This document shows positions 1 through 8,686 of a stretch of 19,459 nucleotides of DNA, piece after piece. Numbering within the stretch: position 1 is the stretch's first letter; every line of letters starts with the position of its first letter. The stretch lies in contig NAOQ01000295.1 in assembly GCA_002751075.1 (NCBI GenBank), forward strand, positions 1 to 19,459. Reading direction: 5' to 3'. The translations under genes and the position numbers were made by a program. Source of the DNA: Ichthyophonus hoferi. Taxonomy: Eukaryota > Opisthokonta > Ichthyosporea > Ichthyophonida > Ichthyophonidae. Under the pieces are notes generated by a model that did not search any database, was not told the origin of the DNA, and worked only from the letters and a program-made list of their open reading frames with translations.

Positions 1-336
1 CATAGTATAGAGGATAGTATATAAGACAGCATATAGGATAGTATATATGGTTGTCAATGGGCTAGCATGAGAGGCCATCTCTGTAGGTGGTATTGGACTA
101 CTAAAATATAACGGTAGGTCTTAGTCTTATAATATAATGTGTTGCATTGTAGTTGATGAAAATATACTTTATTGTATCATATTACGCTATTATAATATAC
201 TACCATATGGTATGAGCTATTCCTTGTTGATTGTTAGTACTAATGTTTGTTTTATGTTGATACAATTGATTTATACATATATATATATATATATAGATGG
301 CACCAAGCTTGTAACATCGTTTTTTTTTGTGAGTAG
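1..336. other. Non-genic AT-rich DNA
   Basis: The first 60 bases are a degenerate array of GGATAGTATATA-like units, and an (AT)n run lies at about 275-294. No coding exon is supported. A T-rich tract ending in GTGAGTAG at about 320-336 could be a splice acceptor for the exon candidate that follows. Confidence 0.5.
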
Positions 337-699
337 AACGTATATACCCCATGATTGTCCTAATGCCATGATGGATCACTATAATTCGACAGGAAAAACT
401 CAATGGCATGGAGCAGAATGTGATCCTGAGTGTAGAAGGCCAGGTTTCACACCTGATTGAGGAGGCTTCTAGTGTTAATAACTTGGCTTTGTTGTTCTCC
501 GGGTGGAAGCCATACCTTTAACTTACACAAACCTATACATAACTGTAATGGACGGCCTGCCACAGTTTTTGTTGTTCTATTAATTTTGTTTCTTGTTTTC
601 ATTAATCTTCCGAATGATGTTGACTTTGCTGTTGCGCTACGGTTCAACGATGTACAAGACTGTCCCATTCTCGTCTCAGTCATGGATGAGCTAAAATAA
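337..699 (+). other. Possible terminal exon(s) of a membrane protein
   Basis: Two consecutive open frames lie here. The first (337-460) follows a T-rich stretch ending in TAG and encodes a cysteine-containing segment with an NST glycosylation motif and the string WHGAECDPECRRPGF. The second (about 457-699) encodes a hydrophobic stretch, TVFVVLLILFLVFINL, that could span a membrane, followed by a short charged tail ending DELK. Together they resemble the end of a type I membrane protein, but they are in different frames and I found no convincing splice pair to join them. The second frame has no ATG at its start. The opposite strand is also open here, so coding on either strand is unproven. Confidence 0.2.
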
Positions 700-1373
700 T
701 ATTGCATCTTGTTGTTGGAGTAATATCTAGTACAGGAGATGGTCGGTTTAATATTTAAATACATCAACACTGTTATAATATCAAACATGAGTTGCCTATA
801 TACAAACTTTTTTATATAGTTGCATGTGGTAGATGTGTGATGATTACCCAATAGCACGCCTATGGATATGCATATGCATTATATATTAGGGACTAGCTAT
901 GCACTAGTCCTTATCATTTGGGAAATCTGGTAACTGGCTATGAATCATACACCTATATTATACCCATTATAATAATGGGTATGGTAAGGTATGTCATTTC
1001 TGGAACACTTGTATAAGAAAAACATGAGTATAGAGGAAGGCGGTATCTTTACAAATATATTATCTGTAGTATATTAACCTTAGAGCTGTATACAGTACAG
1101 CGTGTTAGAATACACCTACAATAATATAGTACGCAGTAGGAGTTTTAAATTTCTAGTTTTATTTGCTGTGTAACTCGAATGAACGCCGAAAGTTATGTAA
1201 GGACACTTTTAGATACAGGAATGAGAGGAATAAAAATATTTTGCAATTGTGTTGCATCATAACAGTGATTGGCTAGAACTGTACTACGCTAACTAAATAA
1301 GCACGCCTAGTAATGCCCGGTATGCAGTTAACAGTCTGTTATATACTTGGGTGGCTTTATTATTAGCTCAATC
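700..1373. other. Non-genic stretch with palindromes
   Basis: No gene seen. It contains a hairpin at 890-910 (arms GGACTAG and CTAGTCC) and a near-perfect palindrome at 961-981 (arms TACCCATTAT and ATAATGGGTA around one base). An AATAAA hexamer at about 1229 has no assigned transcript. Confidence 0.5.
961..981. repeat. 21-bp palindrome
   Basis: TACCCATTAT, one central A, then ATAATGGGTA: two perfect 10-base arms with a single-base centre. It may be a protein-binding site or the end of an old inverted-repeat element; nothing around it decides between these. Confidence 0.6.
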
Positions 1374-1475
1374 ATGTCGCCTCCCAGGACCCAAAGTTAC
1401 TTCAAGATTCTACTGGTTGTATCTGCGCAATATTTATTGATATATATCTGTATTACACAAGTTGTACCATCAGCA
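1374..1475 (+). other. Candidate first exon with signal peptide
   Basis: An ATG at 1374 opens a 34-codon segment: a short polar start containing R and K, then a hydrophobic core (ILLVVSAQYLLIYICI) and VPSA before a possible donor GTATAT at 1476. This has the shape of a secretory signal peptide. The frame also stays open past the donor to about 1595. I could not find a following exon that joins in frame; the best acceptor downstream (TTTTCACAG at 1936-1944) has the wrong phase. Chance is a live explanation. Confidence 0.22.
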
Positions 1476-2772
1476 GTATATTCTACAATGTACTGTGTAT
1501 GCCTATATTGTTATTTTTATCTGGGCTTCCTCGATATCATATGGAGTTTAACCTGTGTAACTCAATGGCCTGCAATCCATGGACTCATAAATTAAGACCA
1601 CAACATAATAATGCAAAAAACTCTGGGTAGGGGGTTATACGTTGTGTGTACTTTGTGGCTATGAAAGGAATGTACAAGCAAAGAACAACCTAGATAGTAT
1701 AATATGACAACCTAAACCAGTGTGTAGAAATGCACAATAGTGTAAATATGCTAATCTGTCTAACGCGTACATGTTTGTGCGGGTTATTTTATTACTTTTA
1801 AGTTTTAACAAAATTCTTTATATTAATTGTAGATTGATATTTGATTGATTATTGGTTAATCAAATTTTTTATAAGTAATCGCAAGTTAAATTGCGAATGA
1901 CCAATAGTTAAATTAATTAAATCAAAAATCTGTTGTTTTCACAGAAAATTGTTGGACCAATGGGTGTAGGGTTAGTAAAATAGCTCTCCGATCTGGTATG
2001 CCCACCTCACTGCAAACTCATGTGATTAAAGTATATATTAATATTAATAATATTTTATGAATATATGATAAGCTAGTGTGCGCAGAAAATTGCTAATAAT
2101 AGTTAGTTGTAGTCAAACAAGTCATTTATAACTGTGCTAAGACTACGGGGGTATGACATTCGTGGTAAGGGAGCCATGGCCATGGGTACTTTATTGAATA
2201 TAGATGTATATATAATTGACATCCAGGAGAACTAGATTGTACCGGTTGTTGGACCTCTTGGGCTCTATTCATCTTATCCAATACACCAAACATATACCAA
2301 TGATAAAGGGCAAGAAATTTACTTTACTTGATATTAAACAACTGCCCCATTGGTGCTTTTTTGTTACATTTGTTTCCTCAACTTGAAAAAACCGGATAAC
2401 AATGTTTTTCTGACGCTTCTAATTAATAAATATCAAAATAAAAAATACTAAATACCAAGTCAACCCAATATCTTGTAACTATAAACTGGAATTGAACTGA
2501 AATACATATTTTAGTCTTTAGCAACCCCAGTAGACAGTATATCATAATGTTGCTACCTGATGATGATTAAAGCTATAGAGTTTATGTTATTCTTTCTAAA
2601 TATGCGCTATTGAAGCAGTACGTGTTATGGCTTTCCCTGTAAGCTTTTCTATCAACAGGACACAACATAAAAACACTAACAACTAACTCTATATATCAAT
2701 GAGAGTACTAAAATGTACTTCCTTATTGTTTTTCACGCCAAAGGGAAAGACCAAAGGATATGTTCAATTAAT
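1476..2772. other. Intergenic stretch with one exon-like island
   Basis: Mostly AT-rich with no gene supported. Positions 1840-1896 hold nested hairpins (TTTGATT at 1840-1846 with AATCAAA at 1858-1864; TCGCAA at 1879-1884 with TTGCGA at 1891-1896). Positions 1945-2030 form an exon-like island: acceptor TTTTCACAG before it, a possible donor GTATAT after it, and an open frame between encoding NCWTNGCRVSKIAL and more. The part just below 2773 should hold the 3' UTR of the minus-strand CBM20 gene; I saw no clear poly(A) signal. Confidence 0.35.
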
Positions 2773-4062
2773 CTAATCCCACTCAAAGTGGTGTGTACCT
2801 TCAATTGAAGCATCAATCAAGTGTAGATTGTCCCCTGGCATCCAATGGATAACATTATTATCTATCTTTGCAAATTTAAATTTGGTCAGCAGTTTGAGCG
2901 TCTCAATGGGTATTACCAACACAAACACATTTGGATCAAGTGGATGACGAACCATTATAGGTGCATGTGCAGGATTCCAGTTTCCAAAAACTGTTTCTTC
3001 GCCAACAATGCAGACCGTCTCATGTGATTTCACGTGAGAGCACACCAGACTAATAGTACTAAGACCACCCATGGTAGGTATAACAACAGAAGAGGAATTA
3101 GAAACATGTGACATAGACATGACTGGATTCGTTGAGGCGATCATGATGGATGGCTTAGTGGTGATGAAATCAGGATGGTTTTCTGCCGTCGTAGTGGGAA
3201 CAATGGGTGTAGTTAAAGTTCTTTGATCTAGATCAAGTTTCCCAGAGCCCTGGAGATCTGAATTCATCAGAGGTAGAGATGTTATGGGAGTGGCACTTTG
3301 GCATCGTGTAATGCCAGCCATGGTGTCTCTGTTCAGTACCCTAATGGCATCTTCTGAGTCATTACTGGACAGATATGGAGCTGGAATGTGAGATGACGTG
3401 ATATTGTTTTTAGGGGAAGATAATCGAGGTAGCTTGTCATAATCTGTTGTATTAGGTAGGTTGCAATTCTCATAACATATACTGGTAGAAGAATTATCTG
3501 ATTTACTTACAACGCACAGATTAGGTATGTATTCATTGAGTATAGTAGTTGAAATAGCTGTGTCACCCTGTTTATCATTTAACTGGTAGTTTTGATCTTT
3601 CTTGTGATATGCTATGGGTGACACGACAGAAATAGATGTGGGTTTGCATAAATTGTAGTTTTCTTTGTCATTCGCTGTCGAATTAATGTCTGCAGTAACA
3701 TTTTCTTTACCTGTGTGATAACTATCTTGTTCCTGTCCAGCACCAATAGTGTTACTGGTTGCAGTAGTGTTGACGGTGGCGTTATTAATAAATTTTCCCT
3801 TGTTATCTTCGCCAGCCTTCCGATACATGGACGCCAAGTTAGCAAACATGCTTTTATTGGACTTACCTGAAGGGTTTGGGCTTATGCTGTTGCTATCGGA
3901 GTCACGTGTGAAGGTTTGACTACTATTTCCATGAAAGGTTTTTCGCTTACGCCACAACACTATAAGTATTGTCATCATGACAACTATACATATAAGACCA
4001 ATTATTAGAGCAGCAATGGCACCTGTAGAAAGTTTGGTATTTGTTGTAGCTGCGATTGCCAT
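2773..4062 (-). CDS. STBD1: Membrane-anchored CBM20 protein, STBD1-like
   Basis: Predicted 429-residue protein with a glycogen/starch-binding domain held at a membrane. The ATG at 4062 has A at -3 and G at +4; the frame is open for a further 37 codons upstream but contains no ATG. Order: a 12-residue polar start, one hydrophobic helix (about 13-36), a basic stop RKRK (about 38-41), a long low-complexity linker rich in Asn, Ser and Thr, and a C-terminal CBM20 domain (about 336-420). CBM20 hallmarks are FGNWNP with W362 and VIHWMPGDN with W407, matching the two tryptophans of binding site 1 in fungal glucoamylase. Short N-terminal anchor plus C-terminal CBM20 is the layout of vertebrate STBD1, which tethers glycogen to membranes for glycophagy. 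Linker features include ITRCQSATPI around S256 (AMPK-type consensus) and DYDKL, a possible Atg8-interacting motif. Domain call is strong; orthology is inferred. Confidence 0.8.
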   Translation of the reverse strand: MAIAATTNTKLSTGAIAALIIGLICIVVMMTILIVLWRKRKTFHGNSSQTFTRDSDSNSISPNPSGKSNKSMFANLASMYRKAGEDNKGKFINNATVNTTATSNTIGAGQEQDSYHTGKENVTADINSTANDKENYNLCKPTSISVVSPIAYHKKDQNYQLNDKQGDTAISTTILNEYIPNLCVVSKSDNSSTSICYENCNLPNTTDYDKLPRLSSPKNNITSSHIPAPYLSSNDSEDAIRVLNRDTMAGITRCQSATPITSLPLMNSDLQGSGKLDLDQRTLTTPIVPTTTAENHPDFITTKPSIMIASTNPVMSMSHVSNSSSVVIPTMGGLSTISLVCSHVKSHETVCIVGEETVFGNWNPAHAPIMVRHPLDPNVFVLVIPIETLKLLTKFKFAKIDNNVIHWMPGDNLHLIDASIEGTHHFEWD

Positions 4063-4186
4063 GCTTGAGGTGTTGCCTGGCACCTTAATAGTATTTGGTA
4101 CGTTATGTCTGTCAATAATCCAAGTATCCTGTATTTGAGTACTCAAATTTCTAAACGTAATCTTATTCGAATAATATTATTCTTAC

Positions 4187-4263
4187 TTGTTTAGCCTAAT
4201 TCTTGTAATGCTGGCTGTGTAAATACCATCGCCAACTTGGAGAAACATTATAACAATACCTGG
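4187..4263 (-). other. Possible upstream exon of the CBM20 gene
   Basis: On the minus strand, TACTCGTAG precedes this segment and a good donor (ACAA then GTAAGAAT) follows it. The next AG on that strand, GTTTAG ending at 4151, gives a 36-base intron. Joining 4263-4187 to 4150 keeps the CBM20 frame open and adds about 25 codons including VGDGIYTASITRIRL, which would put a beta-rich segment outside the membrane. The intron is unusually short and no exon further upstream was found, so the simple ATG at 4062 remains the default start. Confidence 0.3.
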
Positions 4264-4940
4264 CTACGAGTAGATGATAAAAAATATGCGAACTTAAATT
4301 GGTTGTAAATAATCTTTAATTGTTTAATATATAGATATATCTCGCCCGATCATATATTTATGCTATTTTATTTGTTTTGAAGTGGCCTTGTGTCTTTTTA
4401 TCTACTCCAGTTGAAGATTTAGATCCATTCTTCAAACGATTGTTCAGTCAGGAATTCATCTGTTTGGGCATATGTTCACATGGACATTACTAAAAGAAAG
4501 GTAGACAATAGCCAATATATCAATGGAGTATAAATATTATGTGGATATTTAAAGTTTACATAAATAAATTTTGGTGTTTGGTATATATGCTATTCAGCTG
4601 GTTTATAAAGGCCTGAATAAGGTAATGCTGGTTTCAGCCAATATAGATGACCCTGTGAAGGACAAGCTTGTGTGCCATCCTTTCACAGTAGCGGCACAGG
4701 CTCGCAACTGATTGGTTTACCATGTAATATATAAACTATATCGAGTGGTCAATAAATAAAATGATCTGGTCATTCTAAATTATTCATGATATTACACCAA
4801 TCATAATAATGTTAGGTTTTAGATCAATATGAGAACTTGTGATGAACTAACTACGGATAAGATCAAATCGATCGGCTATATTTGCGATCCTGTGAGCGTC
4901 TTTCTTGAATTGATTATGTCTAAGAACTCCCTAATCATAT
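4264..4940. other. Intergenic, nothing assigned
   Basis: AT-rich sequence upstream of the CBM20 gene, so its promoter should lie here. A plus-strand frame at about 4340-4493 encodes STPVEDLDPFFKRLF and ends at TAA after HGHY; it has no ATG near its start and no clear splice sites, so I do not call it a gene. Confidence 0.4.
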
Positions 4941-5227
4941 TTAGGGTTGTAAATGCTTACTTTGATAAAAAATAAAATACTTATATTGGGCACTTTGGAG
5001 ATAAAATTGAGATAATTGGTCAAATACGGCCATGTAGCTTCACTCAACATAAATTAGCTATCATATAAGGCTAAGATCAAGCGCTCATATTGGCAATAAT
5101 GGTTGATCAGTTGCCAAATTGATGTTCAATCACTGATTAGTTGTTGAATAATTCCAATATTTGCCCCACACTATAGAAACCAAATTTACGATCAAATTTT
5201 GATCTTCAAAAAACGTTACAGCCCTAA
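4941..5227. mobile_element. 287-bp MITE-like element with 12-bp inverted ends
   Basis: The left end is TTAGGGTTGTAA (4941-4952) and the right end TTACAGCCCTAA (5216-5227): inverted over 12 bases with one mismatch. The interior has no ORF but contains hairpins, TTGGCAA (5090-5096) with TTGCCAA (5111-5117), and the palindrome GATCAAATTTTGATC (5190-5204). Flanks read TCATAT on the left and TCATGT on the right, a possible six-base target duplication with one difference. Size, lack of coding and inverted ends fit a non-autonomous DNA transposon; the superfamily cannot be told from these ends. Confidence 0.5.
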
Positions 5228-5931
5228 TCATGTTAGAATAGAGATGAACGAACACAAAGGAGTTTACAAGTCCCGATAGCAGTTTATGTAGTCGCTTGTA
5301 CTTTCTTATTTGCCGTATATGAAAAAAATGTTACAAAGAAATAATAGCTATTAGTGTTTATTCTCTTATATGTCGAAGTATTTCAGCTCCTACAAGTAGC
5401 AGGCTGAATACTTACATGTCTTGCACAGGAACGCATTATTAATTATTTGTTCCGCATTGCACATCTAAATATTCATTAGTGTCTACAATGACGTGTCAAT
5501 CGGTTTGTAACAGTTAGAAACTAATTAATGGCAAAGTATTAAGTACATGGTGCCATTAATTATACTTAATTGAGACTAGTTTGCTAAGTGAGGACTAGCT
5601 CGGCAATTTACCCTGATTATTAGATAGTGTTGGCCATTGGTTTTAGGCATACTTGATGGTGTATGATACAAACAAGATACGTAGCAACAGAACAATTCTT
5701 TGAATAATCATCGGTGAATATGTTGCTCATAACACAATTGAGAGGAATTCCTAAACGGGAATATACATATCTCCAGTGTTTATCACAAGGTCAACTCGTA
5801 TTGACCTGGGCCAACAGCTACATAACCAGCATCCACAGACATAGTCTAGATCCTTTTGGTTAAATGGGTTATCACAATAAAAGCCCCGTAGCAGAGACTT
5901 GGCCTCTTTATGTAGCTATTAGGGATTAGTA
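5228..5931. other. Intergenic, nothing assigned
   Basis: AT-rich DNA. Only very short ORFs are present, such as a 19-codon minus-strand frame near 5780-5840 encoding MSVDAGYVAVGPGQYELTL. No splice signals or homology support any of them. Confidence 0.4.
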
Positions 5932-6105
5932 ATGATAGTTTCGAGGAGACAGACGCCCACTCCGAACGTTACCAGAATTGAAGGGAAGATGGCTATTCGT
6001 AAGTTAAGGCCTATATTCTCCAATGACAGTGAGGAAGAAATACGTAGGAACCTTTTAGAGGAACTGAAAATAGCTCAGACGATAACGTTGGCAGACAAAC
6101 TATAA
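5932..6105 (+). other. Orphan 57-codon ORF, possible gene fragment
   Basis: An ATG at 5932 opens 57 codons to TAA. Unlike the surrounding repeat-derived frames its product is varied and charged: RRQTPTPNVTRIEGK, then IRKLRPIFSNDSEEEIRRN and LLEELKIAQ, which could form an amphipathic helix. Just downstream another forward frame reads NCSDSDCESGNSTYSD, an acidic serine-rich stretch of the kind seen near the start of some DNA-transposon transposases. It may be a small gene, one exon of a larger gene, or a relic. I do not recognise the family. Confidence 0.3.
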
Positions 6106-7056
6106 TTGTAGTGATAGCGATTGTGAATCCGGGAATTCAACATATTCTGATATTATATTAATATCCTATTAGAAGGTATGGGTCAATGAGAATTTAAGGT
6201 GTTCGGGCCTTAATGGCTCTGGGCTTAAATTATTTTAAAATTGCGTCAAATTGTAGCCTGGGCTTCCAAATTGAACTTCAAGTATATTATGGTTTCGTTG
6301 ACTGCTTACCGTAATATGACCTGATGCGGCATGCAAATGCATAAAAACGAGCGCGGCCAATTATATGACACCCAATACAATCATTGTATTGGCTTTTATG
6401 AACGTACTAATTTTTTTTGGTTTCTCCTAATTGTTCTGAAACAATTCTCCTCCATTCTTAGCTCACGAAAAAAATGTAGTGTAGGTAACTACAATAGCCA
6501 TATAAGAAAAGTACCGTGCATGTGACATGATTGCTAGATGATCTTCCCTATAATTAGAAACAACTTTAATGAATGTAATAAAACCTCAACAACCTCTATA
6601 TAATAGCAGCTAACTGATAACTGATCGGGCTAGTCTAGAGTCTAGAGAAAACGATAATGGTATATTGAAATTCAGTGGCATAAGAACACCTCACCTTAAG
6701 CAATATTTGTCTTTCAAGCAAGGAACTTGCAAGTACCATTCGAGGTTTCTTACCTATGACTGGCCATCGTTGGAATATTAATATTATAAGCTTCCTCCAC
6801 TTGCTATTCCCATATATTTCATATAAATCTTAAATCTTGCAGTTATATTGGTTCGCGCATTTCAAAAAAATTGATGTTGGAAACTCTATATTTTTTTATC
6901 TTTATCTAAAAAGAAACGAAGTAATTGGACTCTCCTCCTAGCCCGGATTTTGGATTTGTTTAAACTCTATTGAATCTTTATCGACACCTTGTTAATCAAC
7001 CCCGGGATATGCATTACTCGATTATAAAACTACTAATTGATTAGAGGAAAGGACAA
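6106..7056. other. Intergenic, nothing assigned
   Basis: AT-rich, with many stops in all frames. A plus-strand frame at 6331-6525 is open for 64 codons but shows no recognisable domain. At 6369-6390 there is a short inverted repeat, CCAATACAATCATTGTATTGG, with 10-base arms around one base. Confidence 0.4.
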
Positions 7057-7149
7057 ATGAAAAACATTTGGATTTTAGCGTGGCTGCTTCCAGATATGGA
7101 ACCCATACCTCCAGATGAATGGTTATTACCTGCTCCTTTGTTAAGGTAG
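7057..7149 (+). other. Short ORF of 30 codons
   Basis: An ATG with an in-frame TAG shortly upstream opens 30 codons to TAG. The product contains WLLPDMEPIPPDEWLLPAP, compositionally unlike nearby frames. No family recognised and no regulatory context; it could be a chance ORF or a fragment. Confidence 0.15.
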
Positions 7150-8610
7150 CCAATCCGTGTTGAACAGGCTTTTATCACTTGATTTGACTATTCCAGACTT
7201 TAAAATGAGATTTGATTCGAATGAAATATGACATCAGCAACAAGATATTCATATATACATCAATGTAATGGTATTAAGCCCCTGCAACAAGAAACCTCTC
7301 TCATTCGTTACCTTATAATGAGTTCAAAGCTATCAAGACAACCTATATTTATCAAGGACCTCTGGGTTCATGACAGGTGAGGAGAAAAAAGAAGAAACAC
7401 AATAGTAATATACGGATGGAAGGTTTCCGAATATTTTAAGAAGTATCGGAGATAAATAATTGAAAATAAGAATACGTAAAAGCAATGGTTGACATCTTTT
7501 AAAATGAAACACAAGAAAAAATAAGGGAGAGCGAGAAAGGTTACAAGTAGAAACAAGTAAAAAATAAATTCAACATACTAAAAGTAGATGCTTATAATAG
7601 CCAATAAAAGACAGTAAGTCCAAATAGAGCGAAATCAAAAGCAAAGAATAATATTGATGCCATACAAGTAGTCCAGAAAGTCTGAGAGGAGCAAGCCAAA
7701 AACGCAATACTAAAAGCTCGCATAGGTTTAAGTATTATATGGGCAAAGATTATAAAGATAACCTTTACAATTATAAGGCAACCCTAGGTAGCTTTTCAAA
7801 ATTTGTGATTTCATAAGGCTCAAATAAAACAGTTTTTTGAGATACACCTTTATTGTTATTCTAATCTAGCTTGCTACACATTATCTTTTTTGGCGTGTAC
7901 CGGGATCATCTTTGACGTCCTGGTCTGCTAGTTATCTTTCCGGGTAGTCATTTTTATTATAAACAGTATGATTCATACCCCTCCGTATTTACATGAAATT
8001 TATATTGATAAACTATACATCGGTATCGACGTCCCGCGCTATTACTGAAAATGTGATTAAGGCTGAAGCAACATTTTCTTTGTTAAATGACGATTATTGA
8101 AAACGTAGTTTAACATAGTTAATAATCAAGACTGTAATTACATGGCTCATAAGATAGGCTGTATGGCCAATCATATCCCAGAATAGTGATCTACCATGTG
8201 AGCTTTTAATAGGCTGGAAAAGGATCTTGTTTGAAGATATGAAGATATCACATTGCATTATAACACCAATAGAAGAGAGTATACTACATATAATTTATGA
8301 TAATTTACGTATTGTATTACGTTTATGTCATATATGAGGAAGTAGCACATATTGTGTGGAAAGGATAACATAGGAGGTAGGAGTATATGTGGAGACTATA
8401 AAACTATGACTAAGAATAACATAATGATAATGTAACTTACTAAGAATGTATATATACTACGTAGAATACAATACAATATAATATAATACAGGACATAGAT
8501 ATTGCTATATATACATGTAAATAGTAGTAATATAGTAATCTAGTCTAATAACGAAATATAGGTCTATAATTATTAGTATCATCAGAAGGAATATATTAAC
8601 ATTCACAAGC
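7150..8610. other. Upstream region of the kinase gene with a purine-rich tract
   Basis: From about 7370 to 7740 the plus strand is strongly purine-rich (runs such as GGAGAAAAAAGAAGAAA and AAGGGAGAGCGAGAAAGG), which leaves one minus-strand frame open by composition alone. From 8260 on the sequence becomes TATAA-like repeats. The 5' UTR and promoter of the kinase should lie in the last few hundred bases, but no single element stands out. Confidence 0.4.
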
Positions 8611-8686
8611 ATGGATAAGGACAAACATGGCTCCAAGTGGGTTGGCCCTTTCCTGCTGACGCGAGTGCTGGGCAAAGGATCAACAG
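8611..8686 (+). CDS. BRSK: Kinase exon 1 (start, glycine loop)
   Basis: ATG at 8611 gives a 10-residue polar start and then [15 protein letters not shown], the start of the kinase domain. The frame requires the exon to stop after ACAG with a GC donor (GCATGT). The GT four bases further on would throw exon 2 out of frame. Confidence 0.8.

Noticed and set aside
447-857. Minus-strand 136-codon open frame
   Set aside because: Longest early frame, but no domain, no splice context, and it overlaps an equally open plus-strand frame; kept out for lack of support.
2845-3027. Plus-strand 60-codon frame
   Set aside because: Antisense shadow of the CBM20 domain coding sequence.
4063-4146. Start of the CBM20 protein at the TTG at 4146
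   Set aside because: TTG is not a normal start in animals; the first in-frame ATG, with good context, is at 4062, and anything upstream needs splicing.
4941-4946. TTAGGG as telomeric repeat
   Set aside because: Only a single unit at each end in opposite orientation, which fits inverted termini of an element and not a telomere array.
7375-7560. Minus-strand 62-codon hydrophobic frame
   Set aside because: Stays open because of purine bias on the plus strand; no ordered features beyond F and L richness.
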